Assembly (NCBI GenBank): GCA_905176665.1
Contig: CAJINA010000188.1
Location: 186,001 to 250,000, forward strand
Direction of reading: 5' to 3'
From: Olavius algarvensis Delta 4 endosymbiont
GTDB lineage: Bacteria; Desulfobacterota; Desulfobacteria; Desulfobacterales; CAJINA01
DNA length: 64,000 bases
The notes under the pieces are model-generated. The model did not search any database. It was not told the DNA's origin and saw nothing but the letters and a program-made list of their open reading frames with translations. A program made the position numbers and the translations under genes. Numbering within the stretch: position 1 is the first letter of the stretch; each line of letters opens with the position of its first letter. This document shows positions 42,860 to 52,538 of this stretch, in pieces.

Positions 42860-43564
42860 ATGGCCTATCTGGTTGACATTTTCCTGATCTCCATCAGCGC
42901 AGCCCTGATCAATAATTTCGTGCTGTATTACTTCGTGGGCATCTGCCCCTTCATTGGTGTTTCCCGCCAGGTCGACATGGCCCTGGGCATGGGCAGTGCG
43001 GTGACGTTCGTCATGACCATCGCCGTGTTCATCTGTTGGACCATTACCACCCTGGTTCTGCAGCCCGGCGCGCCCGTGTCCGTCTGGATCGCATCGTTTT
43101 TCGTATCGCCGGAGGCGGCCGCAGTCATCGACCTGACCATCCTGACCTATATTGTCTATATATTTGCCATTGCATCGGCAGTCCAGTTCGTTGAAATGTA
43201 CGTGCGCAAGTTCTACCCCCCGCTTTATAAATCCTTCGGTGTCTTTCTGCCCCTGATCACTACCAATTGCGCGATCCTGTTTGCCTGTCTGACCGTCATG
43301 AGCCACATCATCGGGGTGGAGAATCCGGGCGAGGTCTGGGATCTGGGCCGCGCGCTGGCGCTGGGCATATTCGGCGGGGTCGGGTTCACGATCGCCATTG
43401 TCATCATGGCCGGCATCCGGGAAGAACTGGATCTTTGCGATATCCCGGCACCTTTCCAGGGGGCCGCCATCACCCTGATCGTGGGGGGCATCCTGGCCAT
43501 GGCCTTTATGGGATTTACCGGCGTTGACTCCGGCCTGCGGGCCGTGCTCACCGGAGGACCTTGA
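42860..43564 (+). CDS. rnfA: RnfA, membrane subunit of Rnf
   Basis: This subunit has six helices with [17 protein letters not shown] (about residues 21-37) and [17 protein letters not shown] (about 127-143), the Cys-containing motifs for the RnfA/RnfE iron centre. At 234 residues it is somewhat longer than usual (about 190), mainly through a longer middle loop and C-terminal extension. It lies three bases after rnfE. Confidence 0.93.
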   Translation: MAYLVDIFLISISAALINNFVLYYFVGICPFIGVSRQVDMALGMGSAVTFVMTIAVFICWTITTLVLQPGAPVSVWIASFFVSPEAAAVIDLTILTYIVYIFAIASAVQFVEMYVRKFYPPLYKSFGVFLPLITTNCAILFACLTVMSHIIGVENPGEVWDLGRALALGIFGGVGFTIAIVIMAGIREELDLCDIPAPFQGAAITLIVGGILAMAFMGFTGVDSGLRAVLTGGP

Positions 43565-43577
43565 AAGTGGAGGCTCC

Positions 43578-44492
43578 ATGACCTTGATAACCATCGGCCT
43601 TTCCGCCGGGACCCTGTTGACCATGGCGGTGGTGCTGACATTCATACTGGGCTGGGCCAGCCACAAATTTCAGGTGGACGTGGATCAGCGTGCCCTGGAT
43701 ATCATCGATGTTTTGCCCGGGGCCAACTGCGGCGGGTGCGGGTATGTCGGCTGCGGGGAGTACGCCGAGGCCGTGGCGCTCGAACATGAGGCCGTGCACA
43801 AATGTACGGTCGGCGGGCAGAGCTGTGCCCTGGCGGTAGCCGAGATTATGGGTGTTGAAGTCGGTGTGACCCTGCCCTACCGGCCCATTGTGCACTGCGG
43901 GGCACACTACGAAGATCGGCTCGGCCGCAATGAATACCGGGGAGAAATGAGCTGCATGGCAGCGAACCTGGTCACGGACGTCCAGGGCTGCACCTACGGG
44001 TGCCTTGGCTTCGGCGACTGTACCCGGGCATGCGAATTTGACGCTATTCATGTAGAGGACGGCCTGGCCACCGTGGACTATGAGAAATGCGTGGGGTGCG
44101 GCGCCTGCGCCCGCGTCTGCCCCCGTAATATCATCACGATCACCCCGTTCAAATCTGAAAGAATGCTGGCCGTCACCTGCTCCAACAAAGACAAGGGCAA
44201 GGATGTCGTCGCGGTATGCAATGTCGGCTGTATCGGTTGCGGCGCCTGTGCCCGGACCTCCGGCCTGTTCACCCTGGAAGATAACTTGTCCACCATTAAC
44301 TATGATGAATACGACCCGGCCACCTGCTCACTGGAAATCCTGGAGGCCTGCCAGAAATGCAAGCGCCAGCGGCTCGTCTTTGTCGGTAAACCGTCGGCGG
44401 ATGATCTCGATAGGGCCGGAGACCTGGAGGCACCCGAGGTGGTTGAACCGGACTTTAAGACAACTGTTGACGACACGGAGTGGCGAGGATAA
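43578..44492 (+). CDS. rnfB: RnfB, ferredoxin-interacting Fe-S subunit of Rnf
   Basis: This 304-residue subunit has an N-terminal membrane anchor, an Fe4 domain motif (CGGCGYVGCGEYAEAV, about residues 51-66) and a C-terminal multi-cluster ferredoxin region (CTYGCLGFGDCTRAC, CVGCGACARVCP, CNVGCIGCGAC). It accepts electrons from reduced ferredoxin. The last Cys expected in the final C-x2-C-x2-C-x3-C motif is Ser (CARTSG, codon TCC 44259-44261). ATG 43578, with GGAGG upstream, is preferred to a frame start at 43524 inside rnfA. Confidence 0.94.
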   Translation: MTLITIGLSAGTLLTMAVVLTFILGWASHKFQVDVDQRALDIIDVLPGANCGGCGYVGCGEYAEAVALEHEAVHKCTVGGQSCALAVAEIMGVEVGVTLPYRPIVHCGAHYEDRLGRNEYRGEMSCMAANLVTDVQGCTYGCLGFGDCTRACEFDAIHVEDGLATVDYEKCVGCGACARVCPRNIITITPFKSERMLAVTCSNKDKGKDVVAVCNVGCIGCGACARTSGLFTLEDNLSTINYDEYDPATCSLEILEACQKCKRQRLVFVGKPSADDLDRAGDLEAPEVVEPDFKTTVDDTEWRG

Positions 44493-44506
44493 ACGGGTTA
44501 GAAGCT

Positions 44507-45448
44507 ATGACAAGCAAACACAAAATTCTCCTGGCTGTAGACGGGTCCGACCAGGCCCTCGAAGCGGTCCGCTACATCAGCGGGCTGGTCAAACCGGATT
44601 CAACCGAAATGGTGCTTTTTTATGTGGGCAGCGGATTCCCGGAAGTCTTCTGGGATCTGAACCGGAATCCACTTTATCAAACTAAAAAGACCAAGGTCAT
44701 GGGCTGGTTGGCGGACCAGCAGTTGGCCATGGGTGAATTCAATGAAAAAGCGCTGAAAGTCCTCGCGGATGCCGGTTTTGAAAAAGGCGCGGTCACGATC
44801 AAGACCCAGACCCGGAAAACCGGGATCCTAAAAGACATTGTTCAGGAATCCTACCAGGGCTACAGTGCCATCGTCATGGGCCGCACCGGCCTGAGCCGGC
44901 TGAAGGACCTGCTCGTGGGCAGCATGGCCCACAAACTGATCGTGAAAATTCGTCACATCCCGGTGGTTGTGGTGGGCGGTAAACCGGCCCCGCGAAAAAT
45001 CCTGATAGCCCTGGACGACTCCATAGAAGCCATGCGCGCGGTTAGTTCCATCGGCGCCCTGGCCGGCGGCTGCAAGTGTCGTATTACCCTTTGTCATTGC
45101 CTGCAGCCGGCCTCCATGGCGCCTCCGGCAGACAGAACGGCAGCCGGTCCCTCCCATGATCCGGACTGGATCAAATACAACCAAAACCGCTTCAAACCCT
45201 ACATGGAAGAAGCCACCCAGCGCTTGGTAGACGCGGGCATCGAAGACGAGCGCATCTCAAGGGACTTTCTATTCGTAAAGGGCAACTCTATCCAGAAAAT
45301 CACGGAAACCGCCCTGCGCGGCGATTTCGGCACGATTGTGGTGGGGCGTCGGGAAGACGCCAGTTTCGCCGCGGAGCATCTCCGGGGCCGTTTTGGTGAA
45401 ACCCTGATCCGCACGCTGAAACATATCGCCGTGTGGGTGGTTAGCTGA
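44507..45448 (+). CDS. Tandem universal stress protein (UspA family)
   Basis: This 313-residue protein contains two Usp domains (about residues 1-155 and 160-313). The first begins KILLAVDGSDQALEA and ends near IVMGRTGLSRLKDLLVGSMA, carrying the ATP-binding G-x2-G-x9-G type loop; the second has KILIALDDSIEA. Usp proteins bind ATP or other nucleotides and respond to energy or stress state. It follows rnfB by 14 bp, so it is probably expressed with the Rnf pump. Confidence 0.88.
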   Translation: MTSKHKILLAVDGSDQALEAVRYISGLVKPDSTEMVLFYVGSGFPEVFWDLNRNPLYQTKKTKVMGWLADQQLAMGEFNEKALKVLADAGFEKGAVTIKTQTRKTGILKDIVQESYQGYSAIVMGRTGLSRLKDLLVGSMAHKLIVKIRHIPVVVVGGKPAPRKILIALDDSIEAMRAVSSIGALAGGCKCRITLCHCLQPASMAPPADRTAAGPSHDPDWIKYNQNRFKPYMEEATQRLVDAGIEDERISRDFLFVKGNSIQKITETALRGDFGTIVVGRREDASFAAEHLRGRFGETLIRTLKHIAVWVVS

Positions 45449-45522
45449 GCACCCGGCGCCAGCCGCCCAGGTTTATCAACAGCAATCACAGCGACAGCTC
45501 ACACCCTGGATATATTAGCGGA

Positions 45523-45542
45523 TAGCCTCACAGGCTTTTTAA
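45523..45542 (+). terminator. Weak candidate terminator after the Rnf operon
   Basis: AGCCT (45524-45528) and AGGCT (45532-45536) form a short stem with a 3-base loop, followed by TTTT. The stem is only five base pairs. Confidence 0.4.
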
Positions 45543-45684
45543 GGCCCCTTGCCAAACACGCCTATAGATAAATATTTGTCCCATGGGGCGTATTCTGTTA
45601 AACTTTCATCTACAAGACTGATTTAAACCCCTTAAACAGCAGCATCGCTTAGCACCGCACACGTCGATGGTGCCTTCCGGACAA

Positions 45685-45712
45685 ATCGAACCGACAGTAC
45701 GCTCGGTTCGAT
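45685..45712. promoter_or_regulatory. Perfect inverted repeat upstream of the hybrid kinase
   Basis: ATCGAACCGA (45685-45694) and TCGGTTCGAT (45703-45712) form a perfect 10-bp inverted repeat with an 8-base spacer, 31 bp upstream of the kinase start. It may be an operator or a hairpin in the leader RNA. Confidence 0.45.
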
Positions 45713-45742
45713 CGATACGTCGCTATATTAATGGTGGACTGA

Positions 45743-48700
45743 ATGAAATTCAGTGTCGGCAATTCTATCTTGTTCAGCCTGATCACCATCCTGGTGCTTT
45801 CCGTGGCAACGGTGGGCTATTTCTGGCTTCAGTCGGACTATGCCGAATTTGAAAAGGAACGCCAGAGCTTGCGCGCCGCCTACCTGGCCACCCAGAAAGC
45901 GTTTATTAAAAGAGAGGTGGATAAGGCTGTTGATTTCATCAACTACATGATATCACGCACCGAAAAGCGTCTGAAGGCCACTATCCGGGCCAGGACCTTT
46001 GAAGCCTATGACATCGCCATGAACATCTATCGCGAGAACCGAGATAACCGCTCGCGAACTGAAATCGAAAAAATGATCAAGGATGCCCTGCGCCCCATCC
46101 GATTTGCCGGTGGCCGCGGATATTATTTTGCCGCCAATCTGGCCGGCATCGAAATCCTATTTGCCGATCGACCGGAAATGGAGGGCAAGAATCTGCTGAA
46201 CATGCAGGACACACAGGGTAAATTCGTCATCCGGAACATGATCCGCATTGTTAAGGAAAAAGGGGAGGGGTTTTATGAATACAACTGGACCCGCCCCGGG
46301 CGTGCGGGTAAACATTTTCCCAAGATCGCGTTCGTCAAGCATTTTGAACCTTATGACTGGTTTATCGGCACCGGTGAATACATAGAGGACGTCAATCAGG
46401 ATATTCAACAAGAAGTCATCCAGCGCCTGGGAAGAGTACGCCACGGCAAAGATGGCTATATATTTGTGTCCGATTATCGGGGGTTGAGCCTGTCCGGTCC
46501 GGCCAAGGGCCGCAACATGTATGAGGTCACCGACATTAACGGTGTTAAAATCGTACAGGAATTGATCGCCGCGGCCCAGGCCGGCGGCGGTTTCGTAAAC
46601 TACGTCCTGCCCAAGTTCGAGGGGCAGAAAAGTGCACCGAAAATCAGCTACGCCCGCGGCATCGAAGATTGGCAGTGGTATGTCGGGACCGGCATTTTCA
46701 TGGATGAGATCGAAACTGCTGTCGCCAGCTTGAAAGCAACGCAGGCGGAGCAAATCCGTCGCCATTATATAAAAATCCTGATCACCCTGGTGGGTCTGAC
46801 AACTATCATCCTGGTGCTGATCCGTTTCATCGCTGTCCGGATCCGCAGGAACCTGGACTCCTTGACGGAATTTTTCCAGAAAGCCGCCACCGAATCTATC
46901 AAAATCAATCCGGCCGACCTGCATTTTCCGGAATTCACTCGCTTGGCCGACTCCGCCAACCGGATGATCGACATGCGCCACATCGCCGAAACCGCCCTGC
47001 GCGAGGGTGAAGAAAAATATCGCCTGCTGGTCGAAAACCAAACCGATATGATCGTCAAGGTCGACACAGAAGGCCGATTCCTGTTTGTAAGTCCCTCCTA
47101 CTGCCGAACTTTCGGTAAATCTGAGGAAGAGCTGTTGGGCCAAACCTTCATGCCTTTGGTCCATGAGGATGATCGGAAGGCTACGACCCGCGCCATGGAA
47201 AAGCTCCACCAGCCGCCCTTCACGGCCTATTTGGAGCAACGTGCCCATACCAGGGCTGGCTGGCGCTGGCTCTCATGGATGGACACGGCTGTGCTGGACG
47301 AAAACCAGGAGGTAATCGAAATCATCGGGGTCGGCCGGGGCATTAGCCCGCGTAAAAATGCAGAGGAACTGCGCGTGCGCCTGGAAACCGCCATTGAACA
47401 GGCGGCTGAATCGATTATGGTCACGGATAACACCGGAAAAATCCTATATGTAAACCCGGCCTTTGAAGAGACGACCGGCTATAATCGGGATGAAGTGCTT
47501 GGTCAAACGCCCCGCGTTTTGAAAAGCGGCCGGCAATCCGAAGAGTTTTACCGCGAGATGTGGAATACGATTTCCTCCGGAAGGGTCTGGCGGGGCCATC
47601 TGGTAAACCGGAAAAAAGACGGCGGCCTGTACGAGGAAGAAGCCACCATCTCCCCCATACGCAGCACGACCGACGCCATTATCAACTACGTTGCGGTAAA
47701 ACGGAATGTCACCCGGGAAGTGGAACTGGCCAAACAGCTGCGCCAGACCCAGAAGATGGAAGCCATCGGAACCCTTGCCGGTGGTATTGCCCACGATTTC
47801 AATAACATCCTCTCGGCCATCATTGGCTATTCCGAAATCGCCCTGCAGGACGTGGAAGCCGATTCTCGGCTCAGGGGATACCTGGAAAGGGTCCTCGGCG
47901 CAGGCAGCCGGGCCAAGGAACTGGTCCAGCAGATCCTGGCCTTCAGCCGTCAGGCGGAACTGGAACCAAAGCCCTTGAACATCACCCCGATTGTCAAAGA
48001 GGCCTTGAAATTGCTCCGAGCTTCCTTGCCGGCATTCATAGATATCCGGCAGGACCTGGCGTCGGAAGCAACCATCCAGGCGGATCCCACCCATATGCAC
48101 CAGGTCGTCATGAATCTGTGTACCAACGCTGCCCATGCCATGGAAAAAGGTGGTGGGAACCTGACCGTTCATCTTGAAGATGTGGCGGTTTCAGCGGAAA
48201 CCGCGGTCCAAGTTCCAGACCTCACGCCGGGACCATTCGTTTGCCTCACGGTTCGTGATACCGGACACGGTATGCCACGCGAAGTCGTGGAACGCATTTT
48301 CGATCCTTTCTTCACGACCAAGGAAATCGGTGAAGGGACCGGGATGGGGCTGGCTGTGGTCCACGGTATCATCCGCACGCACCGGGGTGCCATTCTGGTC
48401 GAAAGTGAACCAGGCGCCGGCACTGTGTTCAAGGTCTATTTCCCGATTATCGCCAGCGAAAAGGACCGGTCGGCACCCGAGGTGGCGCCGCTGCCTATCG
48501 GCACTGAACGCATTCTGTTCACCGATGACGAAGAATTGCAGGTCGAACTGGGCCGGGAGATGCTCGCTCGCCTGGGATATCGGGTAACGGGTTTCACCGA
48601 CTGCCGGAAAGCCCTGGAGCACTTTCGTAAAAATCCGTCCGCCTTTGACCTCGTCATCACCGACATGACCATGCCCCACATGACTGGAGACATCCTGGCC

Positions 48701-48868
48701 GCGGAACTGATTGCCATCCGCCCGGATATCGCGGTCATACTCTGTACCGGCTATAGTGAAAGGGTCACCGAAGAAAACGTGCTGGCCGCCGGTATCAAAG
48801 GTTTCATCATGAAGCCGGTCGTCATGGAAGAGTTGGCCCGCCTGATTCGGAAAGTTCTCGAAGCGTAA
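45743..48868 (+). CDS. Hybrid sensor kinase with tandem Cache and PAS domains
   Basis: This 1041-residue protein has a transmembrane helix (7-29), two sCache_2-type extracellular domains (about 40-190 and 195-340; [16 protein letters not shown] and [16 protein letters not shown]), a second helix (347-369), two PAS domains (about 425-545 and 550-670), HisKA ([13 protein letters not shown]), HATPase_c ([15 protein letters not shown]) and a C-terminal receiver (Asp in [14 protein letters not shown]). Tandem small Cache domains often bind carboxylates or other small acids. The gene is alone on its transcript, and the phosphorelay partner is not adjacent. Confidence 0.93.
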   Translation: MKFSVGNSILFSLITILVLSVATVGYFWLQSDYAEFEKERQSLRAAYLATQKAFIKREVDKAVDFINYMISRTEKRLKATIRARTFEAYDIAMNIYRENRDNRSRTEIEKMIKDALRPIRFAGGRGYYFAANLAGIEILFADRPEMEGKNLLNMQDTQGKFVIRNMIRIVKEKGEGFYEYNWTRPGRAGKHFPKIAFVKHFEPYDWFIGTGEYIEDVNQDIQQEVIQRLGRVRHGKDGYIFVSDYRGLSLSGPAKGRNMYEVTDINGVKIVQELIAAAQAGGGFVNYVLPKFEGQKSAPKISYARGIEDWQWYVGTGIFMDEIETAVASLKATQAEQIRRHYIKILITLVGLTTIILVLIRFIAVRIRRNLDSLTEFFQKAATESIKINPADLHFPEFTRLADSANRMIDMRHIAETALREGEEKYRLLVENQTDMIVKVDTEGRFLFVSPSYCRTFGKSEEELLGQTFMPLVHEDDRKATTRAMEKLHQPPFTAYLEQRAHTRAGWRWLSWMDTAVLDENQEVIEIIGVGRGISPRKNAEELRVRLETAIEQAAESIMVTDNTGKILYVNPAFEETTGYNRDEVLGQTPRVLKSGRQSEEFYREMWNTISSGRVWRGHLVNRKKDGGLYEEEATISPIRSTTDAIINYVAVKRNVTREVELAKQLRQTQKMEAIGTLAGGIAHDFNNILSAIIGYSEIALQDVEADSRLRGYLERVLGAGSRAKELVQQILAFSRQAELEPKPLNITPIVKEALKLLRASLPAFIDIRQDLASEATIQADPTHMHQVVMNLCTNAAHAMEKGGGNLTVHLEDVAVSAETAVQVPDLTPGPFVCLTVRDTGHGMPREVVERIFDPFFTTKEIGEGTGMGLAVVHGIIRTHRGAILVESEPGAGTVFKVYFPIIASEKDRSAPEVAPLPIGTERILFTDDEELQVELGREMLARLGYRVTGFTDCRKALEHFRKNPSAFDLVITDMTMPHMTGDILAAELIAIRPDIAVILCTGYSERVTEENVLAAGIKGFIMKPVVMEELARLIRKVLEA

Positions 48869-49015
48869 CCGCAGCGAATTGCCCTTGCGCATAACACCAC
48901 AGCGCTTATCTTTTAGGACGTTGCCTGCAAATATAGACCGCCTGGGCAGCCGCTTGCAGGCCATCTCTGATTTGCAACTCACCACTTTTGGAAGGACGCT
49001 GCTGTATGGCATTCA

Positions 49016-49211
49016 TTAGAGACTATCTCAAAAATAGGATTTTGGTTCAAGGTCAAGGCGGCCGTGAGGTTTTCCCGCGTTGCGGGACTTCCCGCTGTTT
49101 TATTCCTCGATTGTGGGTCGCAACCGGAGGAATACTAAAGTATTTTGAAGATTGGAACCGAGCGCCCAACGTAGAGATTGGGCCAAAAGACATTTTTGAG
49201 ATGGCCTCTAA
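49016..49211 (+). repeat. Dispersed 196-bp inverted-repeat element (copy A)
   Basis: TTAGAGACTATCTCAAAAAT at the left and the complement of TTAGAGGCCATCTCAAAAAT at the right are near-perfect terminal inverted repeats of about 30 bp. The interior matches copies B and C. The rightmost bases include the ATG (49201) and first codons of the downstream gene. The element fills most of the gap between the hybrid kinase and that gene. Confidence 0.85.
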
Positions 49212-52164
49212 ATACCTGTTGACACTGCTGTTGCTTCTGATACCCGCCGCCGGCTGGTGCCTCGACCTAACGTATGACCTCAAAGTCAACATTGACCCGG
49301 CCCGCAGGGAATTTTCCGGAACGGGTCTGATCCACTCAACCAATCCGGCCGAATTCAGTTTGTCCGTGGCCGGGCTGCAGGATGTGCGGATCAACAACCG
49401 GCCCGTTACCCCTGACGGTCATCAGCAAATCGCTGTCCACCTGGCGAGCGGCGAAAAAGCCCGCATCACATACAAAGCCGTGTTCAGAAAGAACTCGCGC
49501 CAGAGATTCATTGATCGGGAGCATGTGTTTCTTTCCGGGGGCTGGTATCCGCAACCGGACACCCCGGTCCGCTATCGCCTGTCGGTCACCCTGCCGGAAA
49601 ACTTTGTGGCCGTGGGTGCGTCTGAAGCGGTATCCCGGCATACGCGTTCCGGGAACACCACCTTTGACTTTCACTTCGACAATCCTTTGGACGGACTCTA
49701 TCTGGCGGCGTCGTCCCGTTTTGTTGTCCATACGGAATCCCACGGCGGCATTGCCATCGAAACTTATTTTTTCAAAGAAGATGCCGCCCTGGCGGACACC
49801 TATATCCAGTACACCAAAAAATACCTGGACATGTACGCCGCCATGCTCACCCCCTATCCTTACCGGCGCTTTGCCATCGTCGAAAATATCCTGCCCACCG
49901 GATATTCCATGCCCACGTTCACCCTTTTAGGGCAGTCGGTAGTGAAACTGCCGTTTATCGTCCGGACGTCATTGGGGCATGAAATCCTGCACCAGTGGTT
50001 TGGCAACTCGATATACATCGACCACACCCAAGGCAACTGGGCCGAAGGACTGACCAACTACCTGGCCGATCACCACTATGCCGCCATAGAGGGCCGTGGC
50101 CCGGCCTACCGCAAACAGATCATGCTCAACTACCAGGCCTACGTAAACCCGGACAATGCCATGCCGGTCAGCCATTTTACCAGTCGTCGCACCCGAACCG
50201 AGGCCGCCATTGGTTACGGCAAGGCGGCCATGATCTTCCACATGCTGCGCCGCAGGTACGGCGACAAGCTATTCTTCACAGCCTTGCGGGAACTGATCCA
50301 TTCCCACAGCTTTCAAGAGGCCTCCTGGCAGGATGTCCGGCGTGTCTTCGAAAAAACCACCGCTGCAAACCTGGAGGACTTCTTCACGCACTGGCTCGAT
50401 CGCCGGGACATACCGGCTTTAACCATAGAAAATGCCAAACTCGCCCTCGACCGCGGCCGTTTGGCCCTGAGCTTTACTATCGAGCAGGACGGCAGCCCCT
50501 ACCGGCTGGCTGTGCCTGTACTGGTAAAGACCGCCCGGTCACAGCACGCGCGGGTGGTGGCAACCACCGCAAGTTCCACGGAGGTGCTCATCCCCCTGGA
50601 TTCGGCTCCGGTCGAGGTGATTATCGATGGAGAGTATGACATCATGCGCACTTTACAACCGGCCGAGCACCCTCCGATTTTGGCCGATATACTGGGCAGC
50701 GACAATGTTTTTGTAGCAGCCGCCGCCCGGCAGCGATCAGTTTACAAACCCCTGGTGGATGCCCTGGGTATCCCCAAAGCAGCCTGGATCGACCCGGATA
50801 ACGTCAATTTCGATCGCCTTAAGACTGCCACCCTGATTATTGCCGGATTCACGAACCCCTTGGTCAACCGCTTTCTGGGTGGTCGTCGCACACCGCAGGA
50901 CGGTTTGCGCCTGGAAATCTACAAAAACCCCTTTGCCCCTGAAAAGCGCCTGATGCTTGTGCAGGCCGGGAGTATGGATGAAGCCCGGGCCGTCGCCCGT
51001 AAATTGCGCCACTACGGTAAGTATTCTACGCTCGCTTTTCAGAATGGGCGCAATACTTACAAGACCACCGCGGCGTCGAACGCGGGAATGGCGGTGCTGT
51101 CTCAATCCCAGCCACTGGTGGTCCGGCCTGCAAAAAAGGAAACCCTGGCGGATATTATCCCGGAAATTCGGTCCAACCAGGTGATTTTCGTGGGCGAGCA
51201 GCATGACCGTTTGGCGCACCATCTGAACCAGCTGGCGGTCATTCAGGCCCTGCACACTGCCGGTGACGAGATCGGGGTGGGCATGGAGATGTTTCAGGGG
51301 CCCTATCAACCGGCTATCGATGCGTACCTCGCCGGCCGGATCGACGAACGTGAATTTCTGCTCCAATCGGAATATTATGATCGGTGGCGCTATGATTATC
51401 ATCTTTATAAACCGATTATTGACTACCTGAAGGCCAACCAGATCCCCCTGGTAGCACTCAATGTTTCCGGTGAAATCTCGCGCCAGACCGGCCGTCAGGG
51501 CCTCGACAGCCTGTCAGTCGAACAGCGCCGCCAGGTCCCCGAGCATTTGGATTTTACCGACGACCTGTACCGGGAGGATCTCAAGCAGGTGTTCAATCTG
51601 CACGGCAGCGAAACCGGCCTGGACGAATTCAACCATTTCTACCAGGCCCAGACGCTCTGGGACGAGGCCATGGCCTCCCGGGCCGCCGCCTGGATGAAGG
51701 CTAATCCGGACCGCAAACTGGTCGTACTGGCCGGGAACGGTCACCTGCGTTACAAGTATGGTATCCCCCAAAGGCTTTATCGGCGGGTCGCCCAACCGTA
51801 TGCAGTGATCGTACAGGATGAAGACATCGAACCGGGCATTGCCGACTACGTCCTGTTCACCACACCGATCGAGGGAATTAAGTCACCGAAACTCGGTATC
51901 ATGGTAACAGAGCAAGAGGGCGCGCTGGCCGTTAAAAGCGCCATCGAACATGGTCCGGCCGGAAAGGCCGGCCTGGCTGCCGGCGACATAATTACCGCCC
52001 TGGCCGGCCACCCGATCAAAACCCTGGCGGACCTGAAAATTGCCCTGTTTTACACGAAACACGGAGACCGTGTTCAGGTAGAAATCAACCGGGGTGGTGC
52101 TGTGCTGGAAAAAGAAGTGTTACTAAAAGCCCGGCCGAGACATATTTCCCTGCCTAACAAGTAG
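49201..52164 (+). CDS. M1-like peptidase / ChaN / PDZ fusion protein
   Basis: This 987-residue exported protein starts with a signal peptide (MASKYLLTLLLLLIPAAGWC). Residues about 20-480 form an M1-type gluzincin with zinc motif HEILH (260-264) and Glu282 in GNWAEG, the form with 17 intervening residues. Residues about 640-885 form a ChaN/haem-binding uptake (Tiki-superfamily) domain (VIFVGEQHDRLAHH, GVGMEMFQ, VLAGNGHLRYKYG). Residues about 897-985 form a PDZ domain (HGPAGKAGLAAGDII). It probably cleaves or processes periplasmic proteins or peptides, with haem or metal binding possible. The frame is open back to 48988, but that part translates the dispersed element, so ATG 49201 is preferred. 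Confidence 0.88.
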   Translation: MASKYLLTLLLLLIPAAGWCLDLTYDLKVNIDPARREFSGTGLIHSTNPAEFSLSVAGLQDVRINNRPVTPDGHQQIAVHLASGEKARITYKAVFRKNSRQRFIDREHVFLSGGWYPQPDTPVRYRLSVTLPENFVAVGASEAVSRHTRSGNTTFDFHFDNPLDGLYLAASSRFVVHTESHGGIAIETYFFKEDAALADTYIQYTKKYLDMYAAMLTPYPYRRFAIVENILPTGYSMPTFTLLGQSVVKLPFIVRTSLGHEILHQWFGNSIYIDHTQGNWAEGLTNYLADHHYAAIEGRGPAYRKQIMLNYQAYVNPDNAMPVSHFTSRRTRTEAAIGYGKAAMIFHMLRRRYGDKLFFTALRELIHSHSFQEASWQDVRRVFEKTTAANLEDFFTHWLDRRDIPALTIENAKLALDRGRLALSFTIEQDGSPYRLAVPVLVKTARSQHARVVATTASSTEVLIPLDSAPVEVIIDGEYDIMRTLQPAEHPPILADILGSDNVFVAAAARQRSVYKPLVDALGIPKAAWIDPDNVNFDRLKTATLIIAGFTNPLVNRFLGGRRTPQDGLRLEIYKNPFAPEKRLMLVQAGSMDEARAVARKLRHYGKYSTLAFQNGRNTYKTTAASNAGMAVLSQSQPLVVRPAKKETLADIIPEIRSNQVIFVGEQHDRLAHHLNQLAVIQALHTAGDEIGVGMEMFQGPYQPAIDAYLAGRIDEREFLLQSEYYDRWRYDYHLYKPIIDYLKANQIPLVALNVSGEISRQTGRQGLDSLSVEQRRQVPEHLDFTDDLYREDLKQVFNLHGSETGLDEFNHFYQAQTLWDEAMASRAAAWMKANPDRKLVVLAGNGHLRYKYGIPQRLYRRVAQPYAVIVQDEDIEPGIADYVLFTTPIEGIKSPKLGIMVTEQEGALAVKSAIEHGPAGKAGLAAGDIITALAGHPIKTLADLKIALFYTKHGDRVQVEINRGGAVLEKEVLLKARPRHISLPNK

Positions 52165-52301
52165 TGTTCTCTATAAGAAATATTCAGCCGCTGAATCCAC
52201 CGGCCCCGATGTGCACTCAAAACCAGACTTGACCGCAGGCAGGCACCCCTGCTAAAATCCAGGCCGCCTTACATGTGTTCATATTGTATCCGCTTCATTT
52301 T

Positions 52302-52325
52302 CGTCACATTATCGGTAATGTGACG
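52302..52325. promoter_or_regulatory. Inverted repeat upstream of the liv operon
   Basis: CGTCACATTA (52302-52311) and TAATGTGACG (52316-52325) form a perfect 10-bp inverted repeat with a 4-base spacer, 213 bp upstream of livK. It may be a repressor operator. The rest of the 374-bp gap shows no convincing gene. Confidence 0.45.
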
Positions 52326-52538
52326 CGCACAGCACTACTCCGCGATAAAAAGAGCCCGACCCGACTGGCGGTAACTGGTCGTTTTTCGACGCTCATTTTG
52401 ACTTTCAGAATTGGAACTAAGCTGAAAAACCTGGCGAAACAACAGGTTCACCTAAATCGTTTCAGTGTCTTTATCATTTAGAAACCCTGTGCTTGCCTGG
52501 AAATCAAACGTTTCGTTTACACTCAAAGGAGGCTCAAA

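Noticed and set aside
42224..43666. Open frame of 480 codons on the minus strand
   Set aside because: Antisense to rnfE and rnfA; very His/Gly/Asp-rich, no plausible domain.
52275..52481. 68-codon frame upstream of livK
   Set aside because: It overlaps the palindrome at 52302 and shows no protein-like composition.
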